Source: Phytomonospora endophytica (GTDB lineage: Bacteria; Actinomycetota; Actinomycetes; Mycobacteriales; Micromonosporaceae). From it: DNA of 64,000 bases. Location of the stretch: assembly GCF_014202425.1 (NCBI RefSeq), contig NZ_JACHGT010000009.1, forward strand, positions 248,001 to 312,000, read 5' to 3'. Made by a program: the position numbers and the translations under genes. Of this stretch, positions 46,481 to 55,839 are shown piece by piece; within the stretch, counting starts at the first letter, position 1; every line of letters starts with the position of its first letter. The notes under the pieces were generated by a model. The model saw only the letters and a list, made by a program, of their open reading frames with translations, did not search any database and was not told where the DNA came from.

Positions 46481-46500
46481 TTTGTGACGCGTGTGACAAA
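46481..46500. promoter_or_regulatory. imperfect palindrome upstream of the BldM-like gene
   Basis: TTTGTGACGCGTGTGACAAA matches its own reverse complement at 16 of 20 positions and contains TGTGA-N6-TGACA, close to a Crp-type box. It lies about 115 bases upstream of the BldM-like gene and just past the TetR stop. Binding protein unknown. Confidence 0.4.
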
Positions 46501-46506
46501 AGATTC

Positions 46507-47085
46507 CTACTGAGACGTAGTCATCGAGGCCCACAGACGGGTCGCGATCGCGTCGACGGTCGCGTGCGCGGAGCCCTCGTCGAGGGCGGGAACTCCGGTG
46601 AGAAGTCCGAAGATCACGCCGTAGAGACCGGCGGTGGCCGACGAGAAGTCCTCGGCGGGGAGCCGGTATCCGGCGGCGGCGAAGGCGTCGGTGATCGCGG
46701 CGAGTTCGGCACGGTTGAGTTCGACGAGGACCTCGCGGAGTCGCGGTCGGCGCACCCCTTCCAGGAGCAGTTCGAAGGTGACGCGGTACATCGGGGCACG
46801 CTCCTCGCCGACGGCGTCGGCGATCAGGGCGCGCAGCAGTGCGCGCATGCCCTCCTCACTGACCTCGGCGGGCCCGGTGTCGTGCACGACGTCGGGGCCG
46901 ATGAGGCGCCCGGCGGCGGCGATGAGCAGGTCCTCACGCGTGCGGTGGTAGTTGACGGCGGTGCCGATGGGCACGCTGGCCTCGCGGTCGACGGCCCGGT
47001 GGGTGAGGCCCCGGCAGCCTTCGCGCGCGATCACGGCGACGGCGGCGTCGCCCAGCTTCGCGCGGCGCTCGGGATTTTCCGGCAT
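46507..47085 (-). CDS. TetR-family transcriptional regulator
   Basis: The protein has about 192 residues (196 if an ATG at 47097 is used). The helix-turn-helix reads CRGLTHRAVDREASVPIGTA followed by VNYHRTREDLLIAA. The C-terminal ligand domain is of the usual length. It is divergent from three peptidase-inhibitor-like genes, with a perfect 20-bp palindrome between them, so it most likely represses both itself and that cluster. Ligand unknown. Confidence 0.9.
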   Translation of the reverse strand: MPENPERRAKLGDAAVAVIAREGCRGLTHRAVDREASVPIGTAVNYHRTREDLLIAAAGRLIGPDVVHDTGPAEVSEEGMRALLRALIADAVGEERAPMYRVTFELLLEGVRRPRLREVLVELNRAELAAITDAFAAAGYRLPAEDFSSATAGLYGVIFGLLTGVPALDEGSAHATVDAIATRLWASMTTSQ

Positions 47086-47129
47086 ATCACTTCCCATCGA
47101 CTCGAAACGGGTCTACCTTAGTTGTACAC

Positions 47130-47149
47130 CAGCTGTAGTACTACAGCTG
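47130..47149. promoter_or_regulatory. perfect 20-bp palindrome, likely TetR operator
   Basis: CAGCTGTAGTACTACAGCTG is an exact palindrome in the gap between the TetR gene and the first I36 gene, 44 bases upstream of the TetR start and 46 upstream of the I36 start. Length, symmetry and location are those of a TetR-family operator. Confidence 0.8.
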
Positions 47150-47195
47150 ACGTGGAGCGAGTGGGGACTCGCTTCCCAGGGGGAGGAGAACCGAG

Positions 47196-47549
47196 ATGTC
47201 TCTCGGATGGAACACCAAGATCGCGGCGATCGCGGGCATCGGCCTGCTCGGCCTGGCCGTCGCGGCCGCGCCGGCGAGCGCCGAGCCGGCCGGGCCGCTC
47301 GACCACCCGGCCTGCCCCGACGCCCACATCTGCGTCTGGACCGGGCAGAACTTCACCGGCGACATGTACGGCGGCGACGTCGCCGGCACCTGTTACTACG
47401 GCATCCCGGGCGGCTGGTCGATGGCCAACCAGATGGGTCACGCCGTCCGGGCCTTCGAGTTCGGCGACTGCACCGGGCAGAGCTTCACGCTGGAGCCCGG
47501 CTACGACACCGGGAACTCGCCGTTCCCGATCTACGCGGTGCTCACGTGA
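47196..47549 (+). CDS. secreted peptidase inhibitor I36-like protein 1
   Basis: The 117-residue protein follows GGGGGAGGAG. Residues 1-29 are a signal peptide ending ASAE. The mature part has the family pattern C-P-x4-ICVWTGQNFTGDMYGGD, a third Cys (GTCYYG), and GDCTGQSFTLEPGYD. This is the beta-gamma-crystallin-like I36 family, whose known member SMPI inhibits metalloproteinases. It is the first of three tandem paralogues. Confidence 0.88.
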   Translation: MSLGWNTKIAAIAGIGLLGLAVAAAPASAEPAGPLDHPACPDAHICVWTGQNFTGDMYGGDVAGTCYYGIPGGWSMANQMGHAVRAFEFGDCTGQSFTLEPGYDTGNSPFPIYAVLT

Positions 47550-47881
47550 TCGCGCTCGGCCGTGGGGCCCGGCTGGGCGCCGTCGCCGCCATGGCGCTGC
47601 TCGGGCCGGTGGCGGTGGCCGCGCCCGCCGCCGCCGGACCGGGCTGCCCGCCCGGCGCGTTCTGCGTGTGGGCCGAGCCGAACTTCACCGGCAAGGTCTA
47701 CGGCGGCGACGCGGGCGGAGTCTGTTCCGACGTGTCTCCGGGCGGGGTGTCGATGAAGAACCGGATGGACCACACGGTGACCGCCTTCGGGTTCACCAAC
47801 TGCACGGGAGAGACCTTCACCCTGGAACCGGGCTTCGACGCGGCTCACGTGCCGTTCCAGATTCTCGGGGTGCTGACGTGA
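47546..47881 (+). CDS. secreted peptidase inhibitor I36-like protein 2
   Basis: The 111-residue protein starts with a GTG that overlaps the previous stop as GTGA, so translation is coupled. A signal peptide (GAVAAMALLGPVAVAAPAAA) is followed by CPPGAFCVWAEPNFTGKVYG and NCTGETFTLEPGFD. Cys positions match those of the neighbouring paralogues. No ribosome binding site of its own is evident, in keeping with coupled translation. Confidence 0.85.
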   Translation: MIALGRGARLGAVAAMALLGPVAVAAPAAAGPGCPPGAFCVWAEPNFTGKVYGGDAGGVCSDVSPGGVSMKNRMDHTVTAFGFTNCTGETFTLEPGFDAAHVPFQILGVLT

Positions 47882-47919
47882 GCGGGCGGGAACCCGCTCC
47901 CAAGGGGAGGAGAACCGGA

Positions 47920-48261
47920 ATGTCCCACGGATGGAAGGTACGAACCGGGGCCGTGGCGGCCGCCGCCGTGGCGCTGCTCGGGCCGGCCGCCGTGGCCGCG
48001 CCCGCCTCGGCCGAGGCCCTGAGCTGCCCTCGGAAGATGTTCTGCGTCTGGAAGGGCGCGGACTTCACCGGGGAGATCTACGGCAGCGACCAGCACGACC
48101 GGTGCTGGCACGGCATCACCGACGGCCGGTCGATGGCCAACGAGATGCGGCACGCGGTGCACGCGTTCGAGTTCAGCGACTGCACCGGAGCGACGTTCAC
48201 GCTGGAGCCGGGCTTCGACACGGCGACCACGCCGTTCCCGGTCAACTCGGTGCGCAGCTGA
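47920..48261 (+). CDS. secreted peptidase inhibitor I36-like protein 3
   Basis: The 113-residue protein has its own strong ribosome binding site (GGGGAGGAG). The leader around it (AAGGGGAGGAGAACCG) is almost the same as that of the first paralogue, as expected for a duplicated unit. Signal peptide to about residue 29, then CPRKMFCVWKGADFTGEIYG and DCTGATFTLEPGFDTATTPF. The same Cys pattern is kept. A terminator follows. Confidence 0.87.
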   Translation: MSHGWKVRTGAVAAAAVALLGPAAVAAPASAEALSCPRKMFCVWKGADFTGEIYGSDQHDRCWHGITDGRSMANEMRHAVHAFEFSDCTGATFTLEPGFDTATTPFPVNSVRS

Positions 48262-48273
48262 ACCGACGCGGTC

Positions 48274-48307
48274 GAACGGGACGCCTCGGCGAAGGGGCGT
48301 CCCGTTC
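48274..48307. terminator. terminator between the I36 cluster and the MPI-like gene
   Basis: A 12-bp perfect stem (GAACGGGACGCC) with a 10-base loop lies between convergent genes. The left arm and first loop bases are the same as in the hairpin at 49002. Confidence 0.78.
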
Positions 48308-48315
48308 GCGTGTCG

Positions 48316-48960
48316 TCAGTAGGCGGAGATGGTGCCGCGCGCCCGTTCGCTGCGCGACAGCGCACGCAGCACCGCGATGCGACCGTGCTTGCGGACGGCG
48401 TGGCCGGTCAGGGCGGTGATCACGACGTCGACCGCCTCGTCGGGCAGCACCGGCGGCTCGGCGTAGACGCTGAAGGCGAGGTCGTCGGCGTGCACGACCA
48501 GTTCCGTCAGCCGCGTCAGCAGGAAGGTGTCGAGGGTCAGGGCGTGGTGCCCGAACACGTTGACCCACCGGTTCGGGTCCTCCGACGGCAGCCGCGACGA
48601 GAGCCGCGCCAGCGCGGCGTCGACCTTCGCGGCGAGCGCGGCGGGTCCCGGTGCGGCGTCCTGTTCGGCGCGCTCACGGATGGCGCGGTGGGCGGGTGAG
48701 TCGAGCGGCTCGTCGCTCTTGCCCTTGGCGCCCTTGGCGAACCATTCGTCGAGTCCGAGACGTGGCGTGTCGGGTGTGAGCGGCACGTCGAGGAAGCGTT
48801 CGGCGTTGATGATCTGTCGGGCGAGGTGCCCCGACAGGCCGCTGACCTGGAACTCGGCGAGGGCGCTCGGCCGGGTCCAGCGCTCGGCGACCTCGGTGGA
48901 GGCCAGCAGGTCGCGGGCGACGGCCCCGGTCGCGCAGAAGAGCTGCCAGATGGGAGTCAT
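48316..48960 (-). CDS. mycothiol-dependent maleylpyruvate isomerase-fold protein
   Basis: The 214-residue protein fits the DinB-like MDMPI N-terminal domain family: FQVSGLSGHLARQI has the first metal-ligand His, and LTRLTELVVHADDLAFSV has the Glu and second His. Such proteins use a divalent metal and often mycothiol, the actinobacterial thiol. The substrate is unknown. There is no clear ribosome binding site before the ATG. Near-identical terminator hairpins lie on both sides of the gene. Confidence 0.82.
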   Translation of the reverse strand: MTPIWQLFCATGAVARDLLASTEVAERWTRPSALAEFQVSGLSGHLARQIINAERFLDVPLTPDTPRLGLDEWFAKGAKGKSDEPLDSPAHRAIRERAEQDAAPGPAALAAKVDAALARLSSRLPSEDPNRWVNVFGHHALTLDTFLLTRLTELVVHADDLAFSVYAEPPVLPDEAVDVVITALTGHAVRKHGRIAVLRALSRSERARGTISAY

Positions 48961-49001
48961 GGCGCGAGTATGTCGAACTCGGGCGAGGTGTGGGTGACGC
49001 G

Positions 49002-49033
49002 AACGGGACGCCTCCGTGCGGAGGCGTCCCGTT
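49002..49033 (-). terminator. terminator of groES-groEL
   Basis: A perfect 14-15-bp stem (AACGGGACGCCTCC / GGAGGCGTCCCGTT) with a very short loop lies 16 bases beyond the groEL stop. Confidence 0.88.
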
Positions 49034-49049
49034 GTGCCTTGCGGTCGTA

Positions 49050-50750
<1,701 letters not shown>

Positions 50751-50780
50751 CTAGATCGTCACGGTCGTGACTTCGGCTTA

Positions 50781-51089
50781 CTACTTCTCGACGACGGCGA
50801 GAACGTCACGAGCCGAGAGGATCAGGTAGTCCTCACCGGCGTACTTGACCTCGGTGCCGCCGTACTTGGAGTAGATGACCGTGTCGCCGACATTGACGTC
50901 GAGCGGGACGCGGTTGCCCTTGTCGTCGATCCGGCCGGGGCCGGTGGCGAGGACGGTGCCCTCCTGGGGCTTCTCCTTGGCGGTGTCGGGGATGACGATG
51001 CCGGAGGCGGTCGTGGTCTCGGCCTCGTTGGCCTGGACCACGATGCGGTCCTCCAACGGCTTGATCGCAACCTTGGTCGCGGTGGTCAC
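50781..51089 (-). CDS. groES: 10-kDa co-chaperonin GroES
   Basis: The 102-residue protein has the mobile loop [20 protein letters not shown] and ends [15 protein letters not shown]. The GTG at 51089 follows GGAGGG by six bases. It caps the GroEL ring. First gene of the operon, with a promoter and two CIRCE sites directly upstream. Confidence 0.97.
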   Translation of the reverse strand: MTTATKVAIKPLEDRIVVQANEAETTTASGIVIPDTAKEKPQEGTVLATGPGRIDDKGNRVPLDVNVGDTVIYSKYGGTEVKYAGEDYLILSARDVLAVVEK

Positions 51090-51182
51090 TGATACCCTCC
51101 GTGGGTACATGGGAACGAACTTGACATGTACCGGAGTCCCGTCGTCGCGGGTGGCGAGACCCCCGGTCCGCTCAGATGAGCT

Positions 51183-51207
51183 GGCACACTCACAGGGAGA
51201 GTGCTAA
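51183..51207. promoter_or_regulatory. degenerate second CIRCE element
   Basis: The right arm GAGTGCTAA is exact; the left arm keeps only CACTC in register (GGCACACTC) with an eight-base spacer. It lies downstream of the likely transcription start of groES. Confidence 0.6.
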
Positions 51208-51212
51208 CGCAG

Positions 51213-51242
51213 AGACTATGCCGAAGGCTGGCACTCCGTCAA
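51213..51242 (-). promoter_or_regulatory. groES promoter
   Basis: On the minus strand TTGACG (51237-51242) and TAGTCT (51213-51218) are separated by 18 bases. The -35 lies within the spacer of the upstream CIRCE element, so HrcA binding would block RNA polymerase. Confidence 0.7.
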
Positions 51243-51254
51243 CCAGAGTGCCAA
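51228..51254. promoter_or_regulatory. CIRCE element (HrcA operator)
   Basis: CTGGCACTC-N9-GAGTGCCAA matches the CIRCE pattern with near-perfect symmetry. HrcA is not encoded in the window. Confidence 0.9.
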
Positions 51255-51308
51255 CGTCACAGCGAGCGGGGCTGGTAGAAGGCGGTTTCCGGCGTGGCGT
51301 AGGCGGGA

Positions 51309-51515
51309 TCAAAGGGTCGGCGAATCGACCGTCGCGGCCGGTTCGACGACACAGTCGGGGCCGGGGTAGACCAGGCTCTCGTGCCCGTCGTCGAATCTCA
51401 CCCGGTAAGGCGGGCCGCCGTCGGGCCCGCGGACCTCGACGATCACGCCGCAGTTGTCCTTCTGGCCGATCACCCGGCCGTGAATGCGGAGCCGATCGCC
51501 TGTGGACGCGCGCAT
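51309..51515 (-). CDS. DUF1918 family protein
   Basis: The 68-residue protein begins MRASTGDRLRIHG and contains VEVRGPDGGPPYRVRFDDGH and ESLVYPGPDCVVE, the hallmark pattern of DUF1918. The ATG at 51515 is preceded by AGGAGG at 8 bases. It is a small beta-rich, SH3-like protein of unknown role, common in actinobacteria. Confidence 0.9.
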   Translation of the reverse strand: MRASTGDRLRIHGRVIGQKDNCGVIVEVRGPDGGPPYRVRFDDGHESLVYPGPDCVVEPAATVDSPTL

Positions 51516-51610
51516 CTGCCCCACCTCCTCTCCCCGCCAGTGTCCCAAGACCCGCCGTGGCGTGGAAGGGCACGAACCGAACCCGGTGTGCCATCCCGCA
51601 GGATTGACCC

Positions 51611-52798
51611 ATGTCCCTTGACGTCCTCCGCTCCCCCGAGGGCGCCGCGCTGCTCGGCGTCGCCGCCGGCCTGGCCGCCGCCGACCCGTCCCGCGCGGCC
51701 GTCGCCCTGCGCGCCCACACCGACGACCCGGCGCTGGCCTCGGCGGTGCTGACGCAGGCGACGCTGCGCCTGGCCGCGGCGGCGAAGTTCGGTGCGGACG
51801 CCGAGCACATGTTCTTCACCCGCGACGGCCTGGAGCAGGCGACGCGGCCCCCGGTCGCCGGTCGCCGCGCGGAGCGGCTGCGCGCGGCGGGCGCGACCCG
51901 CGTCGCCGACCTGTGCTGCGGGATCGGTACCGAGGCCGTCGCGATGGCGCGGGCGGGACTGCGCGTCGTGGCCGTCGACGCCGACGCCGAGACGGCCGCG
52001 CTGGCCGCCGCCAACGTCGAGGGGCTCGGGCTGGGCGGGCTGGTCGAGGTCCGTCATGACGACGCGCTGACCACGTCGCTGGACGGCTGCGACGCCGTGT
52101 TCGCCGACCCGGCCAGGCGCGACGCGCGTGGTCGCCGCGTCTTCGACCCGGCCGCGTACACGCCGCCGCTGGACGCGCTGGTCGCGCGAGCGTCGGGCGT
52201 GCCGCTCGCGGCGGTGAAGGTCGGGCCGGGCATCCCGCACGCGGCGATCCCGGCAGGCGCCGAGGCCGAGTGGGTCTCCGTCGACGGCGACGTCGTCGAG
52301 GCCGCCCTGTGGCTCGGGGAGGCCGCGACGGTGCCCAGGCGGGCCACGGTCGTCCGTGGCGGCGAGGTGCACGAACTGACCGGCGACGGCGAGCGGCCCG
52401 CGCCCGTCGGCGAGCCCGGCCGGTACCTCTACGAGCCGGACGGGGCCGTGCTGCGGACGTACCTGGTGAGCGAGCTGGCCGACCGGCTGCACGCGCGGCT
52501 GGGCGACGCGACGATCGGGTACCTGTACACCGACGCTGCCGTGGACACGCCGTTCGCGCGCGGGTTCGCGGTGGCCGAGCGGATGCCGTTCGTGGTGAAG
52601 AGGCTGCGGGCGGCGCTGCGGGAGAGGGGCGTGGGGCGGCTGACGGTGAAGAAGCGCGGGGTGGACGTGGATCCGGACGCGCTGCGGCGGGAGCTGCTGA
52701 AAGGCAAGGCGGCGGGATCGGCGGAGGCGACGGTCGTGGTGACGCGGGTGGAGGGGCAGCGGACGGCGTTCATCTGCGAGGAACTGCCGCGGGCGTGA
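51611..52798 (+). CDS. class I SAM-dependent methyltransferase with THUMP-like domain
   Basis: The 395-residue protein has the SAM motif VADLCCGIGTEAVAMARAGL near residue 97, the acidic loop VVAVDADAETAALAAANVEG, and VFADPARRDARGRRVF where a DPxR replaces the DPPY of N-methyltransferases. The C-terminal 90 residues (RGVGRLTVKKRGVDVDPDAL) match the THUMP-like domain. A nucleic-acid substrate is likely but unproven. It reads into repeat island C. Confidence 0.88.
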   Translation: MSLDVLRSPEGAALLGVAAGLAAADPSRAAVALRAHTDDPALASAVLTQATLRLAAAAKFGADAEHMFFTRDGLEQATRPPVAGRRAERLRAAGATRVADLCCGIGTEAVAMARAGLRVVAVDADAETAALAAANVEGLGLGGLVEVRHDDALTTSLDGCDAVFADPARRDARGRRVFDPAAYTPPLDALVARASGVPLAAVKVGPGIPHAAIPAGAEAEWVSVDGDVVEAALWLGEAATVPRRATVVRGGEVHELTGDGERPAPVGEPGRYLYEPDGAVLRTYLVSELADRLHARLGDATIGYLYTDAAVDTPFARGFAVAERMPFVVKRLRAALRERGVGRLTVKKRGVDVDPDALRRELLKGKAAGSAEATVVVTRVEGQRTAFICEELPRA

Positions 52799-52803
52799 GG
52801 GGC

Positions 52804-52902
52804 GGGCAGCACGGACGGGCACGCGTCTCGACGAAACGCGCGCTCCGCCCATGCACCCAAAGGGGCCCCAAAAATCACGATACGGGCGAGGTGCGACATT
52901 TC
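52804..52902. repeat. dispersed core element, copy C
   Basis: The best-preserved partner of copy B (63 of 70 bases identical), with GCTCCGCCCATGC, CCCAAAGGGGCCCCAAAAAT and GACATTTC in the same order. It starts six bases after the methyltransferase stop and faces the convergent oxidoreductase gene. In the leftward direction an open frame starts ATG-TCG-CAC in the element. Confidence 0.88.
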
Positions 52903-52919
52903 TTGCCGGGCGGTGGGTG

Positions 52920-53145
52920 GGGGCGGGTGCGAGACGCGGCCGTGCGAGACCGCTCGGCGCCATGCGAAGCCACACGAGACCGCGCAAGCCCATGCGCCGC
53001 CGCGCGGCAGCGCGAGGCGATGCGAGGCCGCGGCCGTGCAAAACCGCGCGACGCCGTGCGAAGCCACACGAGACCGCAAGACCGCAAGACCACGAGACCG
53101 CACGACGCCACGCGAGCCCGCCCGAACCCGAGCCCCCCACCCCCG
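52920..53145. repeat. degenerate GAGACCGC repeats (element C right flank)
   Basis: GCGAAGCCACACGAGACCGC occurs at 52964 and 53058, 94 bp apart, with shorter ACGAGACCGC and AAGACCGC copies between and after. No gene is seen between 52799 and 53150. Confidence 0.8.
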
Positions 53146-53150
53146 TCGCG

Positions 53151-54008
53151 CTACCCCCCGGCCGTCACCCCAAGCCCTCCCACCAGCCCACTGCTCCCCT
53201 CGTCCCCGTGCCCCTCCGCGACCCGCCGCTCCATCAGCGCCAGGTACGGCTCGATCAGCTCCGTACTCACCCCCTGCTCCCCCGCCGTCCGCAGCAGCGT
53301 TCCGCTCGCCGCGGTCTGCATCGCCAGCGTCGACGCCACCCCTGTCGTGTGGTCGCCGCTCGCCAAGCGCTCGCCGACGCCCTGGGGCGTCACGCCCGAC
53401 ATCGCGGTCAGGAATCCCGCCAGCATCGGCGCGAACTCGGTCGGCGGCACCTCGCCCGCCGTGACCGCGTAGGCGTGCACTATCCCGCCGAAGAGCCCGG
53501 TCATCGCACTCAGCAACGCCACGTCCAGCAGCGCGGCACGCCCCGGGTCGTCGCCGGTGAACTCCGGGCGCGCCACCGCCGACAACACGGCCCGGTGCTC
53601 GTCGAACGACTCCCGCGAGCCGCTGTACAGCACGAATCCGGCGGGCGTCGCCACCATCGCGGGCGGGACCATGATCCCGCCGTCCAGGAAACGGGCACCG
53701 CGCTGCACCGCCCACTCCGCGCGGACGCGGCCTTCGCCGGGGGTGTTCGTCGTCAGATTCACCAGGTCGCGGCCGTCGAGGTCGGTGGAGGCGAGCACCG
53801 ACTCGACGGAGGCGTCGTCCAGCAGGCACACGACGACGAGCCGGTTCGCCGCGACGGCTTCGGCGGCGGTCGCGGCGACGGCCGCGCCCGCGGGCTCCTT
53901 TCCGGGCGTGCGGTTCCAGACGGTGACGGGGTGCCCGGCGGCGAGCCAGGCGGTGGCGAGCGCGCGGCCCATGGAGCCGAGGCCGAGGAGGGTGATCGGT
54001 GTCTTCAT
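53151..54008 (-). CDS. NAD(P)-dependent beta-hydroxyacid / imine reductase-like dehydrogenase
   Basis: The 285-residue protein has the dinucleotide motif LGLGSMGRALATAWLAAGHP followed by WNRTP, and a helical C-terminal dimerisation domain as in the 6-phosphogluconate/imine reductase group. The C-terminal segment near LSAMTGLFGGIVHAYAV lacks the catalytic Lys of beta-hydroxyacid dehydrogenases, which favours the imine-reductase branch. Substrate unknown. It is divergent from the HxlR gene, 90 bases away, its likely regulator. Confidence 0.87.
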   Translation of the reverse strand: MKTPITLLGLGSMGRALATAWLAAGHPVTVWNRTPGKEPAGAAVAATAAEAVAANRLVVVCLLDDASVESVLASTDLDGRDLVNLTTNTPGEGRVRAEWAVQRGARFLDGGIMVPPAMVATPAGFVLYSGSRESFDEHRAVLSAVARPEFTGDDPGRAALLDVALLSAMTGLFGGIVHAYAVTAGEVPPTEFAPMLAGFLTAMSGVTPQGVGERLASGDHTTGVASTLAMQTAASGTLLRTAGEQGVSTELIEPYLALMERRVAEGHGDEGSSGLVGGLGVTAGG

Positions 54009-54098
54009 GCCGACTAGCCTTGTCGCGGGATCCGGGGTCGATCAAGTACGCACTTCGACGTGGGTGGTCACCCGCGGGTAAGCGTGGAGGTGGACGTG

Positions 54099-54452
54099 GT
54101 GAGGCCGAGTGCCGGCGAATGCCCGATCGAGGCGGCGATGACCGTCATCGGCGGCAAGTGGAAGGTGTCGATCCTGTGGGTGCTCGACAAGCGCCCGTTC
54201 CGCTTCGGTGAGCTGCGGCGGTCGATGCCGGGCCTCACCGAGAAGGTCCTGGCCTCGCATCTGCGGGAGATGGAGCAGGACGGCGTCGTCCGCCGCGAGG
54301 TCTTCGACGAGGTTCCGCCGCGCGTGGAGTACTCGCTGACCGAGCGTGGGACGGCGCTGAACACGGCCTTGAAGCCCTTGGGCGCGTGGGGCCGGGAGAA
54401 CGTCCTCGGTCAGCGTCCGCCGGCGACCCTGAGCACGGCGCCGGTCGTGTAG
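54099..54452 (+). CDS. HxlR-family transcriptional regulator
   Basis: The 117-residue protein has the HxlR signature Cys (GECPIEAAMTVIGGKWKVSI) and winged-helix motif RFGELRRSMPGLTEKVLASH with LREMEQDGVVRREVF. Two GTG starts are possible (54096 and 54099); GGAGG fits the second best. It is divergent from the imine-reductase-like gene and overlaps the convergent SDR gene by 43 bases. It may sense electrophiles or redox state through the Cys. Confidence 0.9.
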   Translation: MRPSAGECPIEAAMTVIGGKWKVSILWVLDKRPFRFGELRRSMPGLTEKVLASHLREMEQDGVVRREVFDEVPPRVEYSLTERGTALNTALKPLGAWGRENVLGQRPPATLSTAPVV

Positions 54453-55138
54453 GACGCCTCGGGCGACAGCAGCCAGGCGATCGCGGCGGCGACCTCCTCG
54501 GCGGTGCCGGCGCGGCCGAGCGGGATCTGCGGGCCGACGCGGGCGGCGCGGCCGGGGTCGCCTCCGGAGGCGTGCATGTCGGTGTCGATGATGCCGGGGG
54601 CGACGGCGTTGACGCGGATCCCGTCGGGTCCGAGTTCCTTGGACAGGCCGAGGGTGAGGGTGTCGACGGCGGCCTTCGAGGCGGCGTAGTGGACGTAGTC
54701 GCCGGGGCTGCCGAGGGTGGCCGCGCCGGAGGAGACGTTGACGATGGCGCCGCCGTTCATGTCGGCGATGGCCCGGCGGCAGCACAGGAGGACGCCGACG
54801 ACGTTGACGTCGATGACGCGCTGGAGTGTCGCGGGTTCGGCGTCGGCGAGGCGGCCGAAGCCGCCGGTGATCCCGGCGTTGTTGACCAGGCCGGTGATGA
54901 CGCCCAGTTCGGCGGCGGTGTCGAAGAGGCGGTCGACGTCGGCCTGGACGGAGACGTCGGCGGCGACGGTCACGCAGCGCGCGCCCGCGGCCTCGGCCAG
55001 CGCGGCGGTCTTGGCGGCGGCCTCACCGTCGGAGGCGTAGGAGAGGACGAGGTCGTGGCCGTCGGCGGCGAGGCGGGCGGCGGTGGCCGCGCCGATGCCG
55101 CGGGTGCCTCCGGTGACGACGGTGAGGGGGCGGATCAC
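54410..55138 (-). CDS. short-chain dehydrogenase/reductase
   Basis: The 242-residue classical SDR has TGGTRGIGAATAARLA for the cofactor, NNAG in VNNAGITGGFG, catalytic Ser in VNVSSGAATLG, and YxxxK in YVHYAASKAAVDTL. A C-terminal YTTGAVLRVAGGR closes the fold. The reaction is NAD(P)-linked oxidation or reduction of an unknown alcohol/ketone. Its end overlaps the HxlR gene. Confidence 0.92.
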   Translation of the reverse strand: MIRPLTVVTGGTRGIGAATAARLAADGHDLVLSYASDGEAAAKTAALAEAAGARCVTVAADVSVQADVDRLFDTAAELGVITGLVNNAGITGGFGRLADAEPATLQRVIDVNVVGVLLCCRRAIADMNGGAIVNVSSGAATLGSPGDYVHYAASKAAVDTLTLGLSKELGPDGIRVNAVAPGIIDTDMHASGGDPGRAARVGPQIPLGRAGTAEEVAAAIAWLLSPEASYTTGAVLRVAGGR

Positions 55139-55205
55139 GGGGAACCTCCATTGTCCGGGGGCTCGATCCTAAGCGCGGGCGAAAAGGCGCCCATACGATG
55201 GCGGC

Positions 55206-55787
55206 ATGGCGGAGATCTTTCTCGTACGGCACGGCCAGACCGAGTGGAGCCTGTCGGGGCGGCACACGTCGGTGACGGATCTGGACCTGACGGCCGCCGG
55301 GGAGGAGCAGGCGCTGCGGTTGCGGCCGCTGCTGGCGCCGTTGCAGCTGACGGCGGTGTTGTGCTCGCCGAGGAGGCGGGCGAAGCGCACGGCCGAACTG
55401 GCGGGCCTGCCCCCGGCCACGATCGACGAGGATCTCGCCGAGTGGGCCTATGGCGACTACGAGGGCGTCACCTCGGCGCGGATCCACGAGACGGACCCGG
55501 GCTGGACGATCTGGCACGACGGCGCTCCGGGCGGTGAGTCGCCCGCCGAGGTCGGGGTGCGCCTCGACCGGGTCCTCGCCAAGGCCGAGGGGATGCTCGC
55601 GATGGGCGATGTCGCGCTCGTCGGCCACGGTCACGCGCTGCGTGTGGCCGCCGCGAGGTGGATCGGTCTGGGTGCCGAGGGCGGTGAGCTGTTGTGGCTG
55701 GACACGGCGACGGTGTCGGTGCTCGGTTTCGAGCATGAGCGCAAGGTGATCCGCCGCTGGAACCTCGCGCCGGCGACGATCGGGTAG
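55206..55787 (+). CDS. histidine phosphatase (phosphoglycerate mutase-like)
   Basis: The 193-residue protein begins with the phospho-His motif FLVRHGQTEWSLSGRHT and has a second His in VALVGHGHALRVAAARW; EWAYGDYEG supplies the acid. This is branch 1 of the superfamily. The substrate is unknown. Divergent from the SDR gene and followed by a strong terminator. Confidence 0.92.
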   Translation: MAEIFLVRHGQTEWSLSGRHTSVTDLDLTAAGEEQALRLRPLLAPLQLTAVLCSPRRRAKRTAELAGLPPATIDEDLAEWAYGDYEGVTSARIHETDPGWTIWHDGAPGGESPAEVGVRLDRVLAKAEGMLAMGDVALVGHGHALRVAAARWIGLGAEGGELLWLDTATVSVLGFEHERKVIRRWNLAPATIG

Positions 55788-55796
55788 ACGCCGGGC

Positions 55797-55823
55797 ACGC
55801 CCGCCCGCGAGGCGGGCGGGCGT
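55797..55823. terminator. terminator between two convergent genes
   Basis: A perfect 12-bp stem (ACGCCCGCCCGC) with a GAG loop stands between the histidine phosphatase gene and the convergent ohr-operon end. Confidence 0.8.
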
Positions 55824-55839
55824 ACGGGGTCCGGTGTTC

